Below the pieces are notes generated by a model. It was not told the DNA's origin. It was given only the letters and a program-made list of their open reading frames with translations, and did not search any database. From positions 1,612,001-1,676,000 of the forward strand of contig CAWJHN010000004.1 of assembly GCA_963842725.1 (NCBI GenBank): a stretch of DNA of 64,000 nt, in the 5' to 3' direction. The translations under genes and the position numbers were made by a program. Shown in pieces: positions 63,170-64,000 of the stretch (position 1 is its first letter; every line of letters starts with the position of its first letter). The stretch is from UBA10649 sp963842725. Its GTDB lineage: Bacteria; Actinomycetota; Actinomycetes; S36-B12.

Positions 63170-63242
63170 GGGCGATTGGCGCAGGGGCTAGCGCGCTTCC
63201 TTGACACGGAAGAGGTCACAGGTTCGATTCCTGTATCGCCCA
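63170..63242 (+). tRNA. tRNA-Val (anticodon GAC)
   Basis: Acceptor GGGCGAT (63170-63176) pairs with ATCGCCC (63235-63241), with discriminator A. The anticodon stem CTTCC/GGAAG encloses loop TTGACAC, anticodon GAC. CCA is not encoded. Confidence 0.96.
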
Positions 63243-63334
63243 CCGACACGTCCCCCACTGATGGGAAAGCCCGGCACATCCCTTGACCTCCGCCGCTCCA
63301 TCGACGCCCGCGGCCTCAACCGCTGGTCGAGCAG

Positions 63335-64000
63335 TCAGCCCGGCACGCTCCCTTCCATCCGCCTCGTCCTGACCCGGCGCACGACTCCGGTCGTGACGAT
63401 CCAGGCCGCGTATGCCATCAGGACGTAGACCGGCACGTCGATCAGCCCGCGAAGCCGGTCCGCCTCCGAGTGAACGGGCTCGGGCACGTCAGGCGGCCAG
63501 TAGCGGTTCGAGAGGAACACGGGTATCGCCGTCAGGACCCAGAACACGAGGAACCACGAGTAGCGCCGGAATCGCTGCAGCGTGCCTCGCCATCCGAAGT
63601 GGCGAACGATGATCGCCATCGTCGCGAGGATCAGCACCACGAAGCGCCAGCCCGAGAAGACCCAGTCCAGCGGCTTCGACAGCGGGAACGCGAAGTCGAA
63701 CGCGTTGTACCACTGGACGTAGATCGAGCGGAACATCGTCGGGACAGTGATCGTAAGGCTCCGGGCCGCCCGGACCATCGCCTCGCCGGGATGACGCAGG
63801 ACGAAGTCGTCAGCAGCCATGCCCAGTCGGTAGTTGTCCTTCAGGGTCTCCTGGGTGTTCCAGCCACTCGACAGTCTGACGGCGTTGGCGTTGATGTTGT
63901 CCGGATACGCGTCGGGCACCGACACCTCGAGCGGGTTGATCCACAGCGCACCGGCTCGGTTGAAGCCGGTGTGCGTCGACACGTCGAACGTCGAGTACAT
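63335..64000 (-). CDS. C-terminal part of a multi-spanning membrane protein (cut by window edge)
   Basis: At least 221 residues are visible; the reading frame continues past position 64000, so the true start is outside. Hydrophobic segments include WRFVVLILATMAIIVRHFGW, RRYSWFLVFWVLTAIPVFLS and IDVPVYVLMAYAAWIVTTGV. A soluble loop before them (YSTFDVSTHTGFNRAGALWI, WNTQETLKDNYRLGMAADDF) resembles the external loops of GT-C glycosyltransferases such as the ArnT/PMT class, but no catalytic motif is in view. It ends with a basic tail. It converges on tRNA-Val(GAC). Confidence 0.6.
   Translation of the reverse strand: MYSTFDVSTHTGFNRAGALWINPLEVSVPDAYPDNINANAVRLSSGWNTQETLKDNYRLGMAADDFVLRHPGEAMVRAARSLTITVPTMFRSIYVQWYNAFDFAFPLSKPLDWVFSGWRFVVLILATMAIIVRHFGWRGTLQRFRRYSWFLVFWVLTAIPVFLSNRYWPPDVPEPVHSEADRLRGLIDVPVYVLMAYAAWIVTTGVVRRVRTRRMEGSVPG

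Noticed and set aside
62908..63279. Minus-strand open frame with SVGDTGIEPVTSSVSRKRAS
   Set aside because: It is the antisense of tRNA-Val(GAC); this peptide is a well-known false protein created by reading across tRNA genes.

Overview
The window is a gene-dense stretch of chromosome from a high-GC Gram-positive bacterium of the phylum Actinomycetota. The evidence is the strong G+C bias, frequent GTG starts, many 1-8 nt start/stop overlaps, an ANTAR response regulator beside polA and rpsA, genes for phosphatidylinositol-phosphate and phosphatidylinositol mannoside (PIM) synthesis, and several actinobacteria-specific small families (DUF5302, DUF6167-like). I cannot name the genus.

Positions 1-11.5 kb hold rpsA and polA (minus strand), a hotdog thioesterase divergent from polA, then a branched-chain-amino-acid-type ABC transporter (livH-livM-livG-livF, plus strand). 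A convergent gene encodes its substrate-binding lipoprotein. An ANTAR response regulator and a tRNA-Leu(CAA) with copies of its 3' end repeated downstream follow. The binding protein appears circularly permuted, and both liv promoters carry the same GTAAC/GTTAC dyads. From 11.6 to 14 kb there is a small accessory block: a cupin epimerase-like protein, a family 2 glycosyltransferase and a repeat-bearing lipoprotein.

Positions 14-30.6 kb form one long minus-strand housekeeping block. In transcription order it runs MBL hydrolase, hisS, aspS, GNAT acetyltransferase, rarA, small membrane protein, alaS, ruvX, mltG, aroE, aroC, aroK, aroB, aroQ, pepQ-like, efp and nusB. It combines tRNA charging, the shikimate pathway and translation or transcription factors. 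Positions 30.7-33 kb (plus strand) carry a membrane cyclophilin and a DUF349 coiled-coil protein.

Positions 33-48 kb (minus strand) hold pgsA, a PIM acyltransferase, pimA and a LemA-like protein (PIM synthesis); pdxS and pdxT (vitamin B6); yebC, a WS/DGAT acyltransferase and ruvC-ruvA-ruvB (recombination); yajC-secD-secF (export); and the bifunctional (p)ppGpp enzyme. Positions 48-53.3 kb carry an EF-G-like factor (plus strand), a cupin, a HIT hydrolase, thrS and tRNA-Val(CAC).

Positions 53.4-64 kb are more accessory. There are three tandem paralogous secreted Ig-like proteins, pabC-pabB for folate, tRNA-Gly and tRNA-Cys, a DUF5302 protein, a FUSC-type membrane protein, a diiron metallo-beta-lactamase-fold protein fused to a diguanylate cyclase, tRNA-Val(GAC), and the 3' part of a multi-spanning membrane protein cut by the window edge.

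I saw no CRISPR array, insertion sequence, prophage or restriction system, and no gene-free stretch longer than 300 bases. The observations I would check first are the permuted binding protein, the Ig-like family with its shared C-terminal module, and the ODP-GGEEF fusion.
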